Shown: positions 6,001 through 6,766 of the stretch, piece after piece | Numbering within the stretch: the stretch's first letter is position 1 | Layout of the letters: each line of letters starts with the position of its first letter | Origin: an uncultured Erysipelotrichaceae bacterium | Lineage (GTDB): Bacteria > Bacillota_I > Bacilli_A > Erysipelotrichales > Erysipelotrichaceae | Direction of reading: 5' to 3' | DNA: 6,766 nucleotides | NCBI GenBank assembly: GCA_900314345.1 | Contig: OMUX01000386.1 | Span: forward strand, 1 to 6,766 | The notes under the pieces: generated by a model | The model's input: the letters and a program-made list of their open reading frames with translations, nothing else | The model's database searches: none | What the model was told of the DNA's origin: nothing | Position numbers and translations under genes: made by a program

Positions 6001-6766
6001 GGGCGACCAGGATATCATCACCGATCCATGCCATGATGTTCTTGCAGGCATCCTTGAATGAAGGAGCATTCCGGACCATGTCGTTTGTGATGTTGGTCTT
6101 TCTTGAAATATAGCCGGGGATGGGGAACGGCGGCTTGATGAAAGTCTGGAAGCGGTCGATGACCACCCCGTCCTTCAGCCTGACGGCACCGAATTCAATG
6201 ATGGAATCAAAAGCACAGGAAAGACCCGTGGTCTCAAGGTCAAAGGAGACAAACGGCGTTCCTTCAATCGGCGCATCGATTTCATTGCGCACGATCAGAA
6301 GAGAATCATCGGCCATGTTCATCTCACAGCCCAGACCTACCTTGAACTTCCGCTCCGGATCCTTCTTCTTGAGTCCGGCAGCGGTGCGGTATGCCTTGAC
6401 CATGGACTGTACATCCGCGTGGTCCGTGATGCAGACACCTTCCATGCCGGTGTTCCAGACATAGTTCACGATCTCTTCCGGTGTGCATACACCGTCCATT
6501 TCAGACATGTTGGTATGCATGTGAAGCTCAACACGCTTTTCCGGTGCATCGTCTTTTACAGTCGTCTTTTCCACCGGTTCCACCTGGACAGCCTGGCAGA
6601 CAAGATCCTTGGCAAAGGTATCGAAGATGATGGATCCGTATACCTTGATCCGGTCGCCTTCCTTGACCGCATCCAGCATCTCCTTGGTGAAGACCTTTCC
6701 TTCAAAGCGCTCGACCATGATGGCATCATTGCCATCATAAACGGAAAGTGTCTGGATCATCCTGCC
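3089..6766 (-). CDS. polC: DNA polymerase III alpha subunit, Gram-positive type PolC (5' end beyond window)
   Basis: PolC is the replicative polymerase of Bacillota, with built-in 3'-5' proofreading. The window holds the last 1225 residues; the family length (about 1440) suggests roughly 210-260 N-terminal residues are missing. Counting from Met at 6760: OB-fold end 1-70; PHP part 1 with VELHMHTNMSEMDG (77-90) and ITDHAD (111-116); exonuclease inserted at about 168-335 with Exo I FDLETTGL (D174, E176), Exo II HNATFDY (254-260) and Exo III HRADYD (H315, D320); PHP part 2 about 345-575 with DSDAH (497-501); palm with VGSRGSVGSS (660-669); zinc-binding cysteines C689, C692, C714, C717; catalytic D743 and D745 in PDIDLNFSNEYQ, and D869 in KFDILGH; fingers with SGLSHGTDVWAGNAQ (953-967) and KKIKYMFPKAHA (1035-1046). 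The last residues QMSLF form the beta-clamp binding motif. All exonuclease and polymerase ligands are present, so the enzyme should be active. The stop precedes rimP by 110 bases. Confidence 0.98.
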   Translation of the reverse strand, partial: GRMIQTLSVYDGNDAIMVERFEGKVFTKEMLDAVKEGDRIKVYGSIIFDTFAKDLVCQAVQVEPVEKTTVKDDAPEKRVELHMHTNMSEMDGVCTPEEIVNYVWNTGMEGVCITDHADVQSMVKAYRTAAGLKKKDPERKFKVGLGCEMNMADDSLLIVRNEIDAPIEGTPFVSFDLETTGLSCAFDSIIEFGAVRLKDGVVIDRFQTFIKPPFPIPGYISRKTNITNDMVRNAPSFKDACKNIMAWIGDDILVAHNATFDYNFFNEELRRIGLPPLTNCTIDTLDLARAILPERRAYRLGNIARYYRVSYDEEVAHRADYDAEALAGVFLCLIKDAQKKGVRTIHDLQYKAQGEKAYEKVRRSHVIVLAKNKAGLKRLYQMVTESCTDTLAVMGKSSKEGGEVTAEARIRRSSLQKDRRNILIGSSCMNNEVWEMACNGDDARLARAIAFYDYIELQPLGNYTTFVAAGSVPSMDRVKQVQKRIIAMAQKLGKPVVADSDAHYCRPSQKIFRDVYIMSQGVGGAAHPLYIRDDDLRHKTKNPDQHIRLTNEMLDEFAWLEDEALVHQIVIDNPKKIFNLLEEVQPVPSGTYPPSIEGSDQKLREICYATEKRLYEHNGKIPDIVHNRLEEELENIIRNGFDVHYYIAHLLVKKSNDDGYVVGSRGSVGSSFTATMSGITEVNALPPHYRCPKCNYTEWIQDKECKSGFDLPDKPCPECGTMMRGNGHNIPFQTFLGFNADKVPDIDLNFSNEYQSHAHAFIKQVFGEKHAFRAGTIGTVAEKTAYGYVSGYCEKMGITNMRRCMKDYLAKGCQNVKRTTGQHPGGIIIIPEGYDAEDFTPVQYPANDPNSEWKTTHYDFHDIHDNVLKFDILGHVDPTCMRLMQQIADQKPMTLPVNDPETLSLFYEDTALKADPKVYHKETGALGLPEFGTRTTRKVLEETRPHHFSDLVIISGLSHGTDVWAGNAQVLVQQGHPLSEVIGCRDDIMTYLLGKDLKPIDAFKTMEDVRKGRGLRPDQEENMKAHDVPDWYIESCKKIKYMFPKAHAVAYVMMAIRIAWYKVHEPWNFYIQYFTLRCDAYEIETMSKGIEAVRGRMQDIQSRMQDRYTTNPVSNKEKALFDTLEVCEELYARGYSISNVDLYKSQATVFSVIKPDTRTIIPPFTVIDGLGAGVAESIVEARKQGEFLSKEDIIKRTKLSAAMLKKLEALGAIGDMQESNQMSLF
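3092..3106 (-). other. PolC C-terminal beta-clamp binding motif
   Basis: The final five residues of PolC are QMSLF, matching the pattern Q-x-S-L-F that the protein from Bacillus subtilis ends with (QLSLF). The motif docks in the hydrophobic pocket of the DnaN sliding clamp and ties the polymerase to it for processive replication. Its exact position at the C terminus confirms that the stop at 3089-3091 is the native end. Confidence 0.85.

Overview
The window is a stretch of housekeeping chromosome from a low-complexity-free, medium-GC (about 50% by eye) member of the Bacillota. All genes lie on the minus strand, so the biological order runs from position 6766 down to 1: polC (5' end off the window), rimP, nusA, ylxR/rnpM, infB (3' end off the window). 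PolC, the Gram-positive replicative polymerase with PHP and exonuclease domains, places the organism in Bacillota or related lineages. The medium GC, the short asparagine/arginine-rich IF2 leader, the lack of ylxQ and the long acidic NusA tail make me suspect an Erysipelotrichia-type gut bacterium, but that is inference.

Layout. Positions 3089-6766 hold the C-terminal 1225 residues of DNA polymerase III PolC, with exonuclease, PHP, zinc-binding and polymerase catalytic residues all intact, ending in a beta-clamp binding motif. The 110-base gap between polC and rimP (2979-3088) is the only clearly regulatory region. It has a good extended -10 promoter (3035-3063) followed directly by a perfect 9-bp stem with a GGAA tetraloop (3001-3022), then a purine-rich ribosome binding site and rimP. 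From there rimP (2514-2978), nusA (642-2486), ylxR (385-642) and infB (1-307) are closely packed. nusA and ylxR overlap by one base, and no terminator is visible among them.

The genes form the conserved nusA-infB operon. It links ribosome small-subunit maturation (RimP), transcription elongation/termination control (NusA), RNase P modulation (YlxR/RnpM) and translation initiation (IF2). The operon is conventional apart from three points: NusA is extended at its C terminus by about 265 residues of charged, low-complexity sequence; the L7Ae-family gene ylxQ usually found between ylxR and infB in Bacilli is missing; and the rimP leader would start with a stable hairpin. I see no mobile elements, CRISPR arrays, tRNA/rRNA genes or phage genes, and no convincing new multi-gene system.
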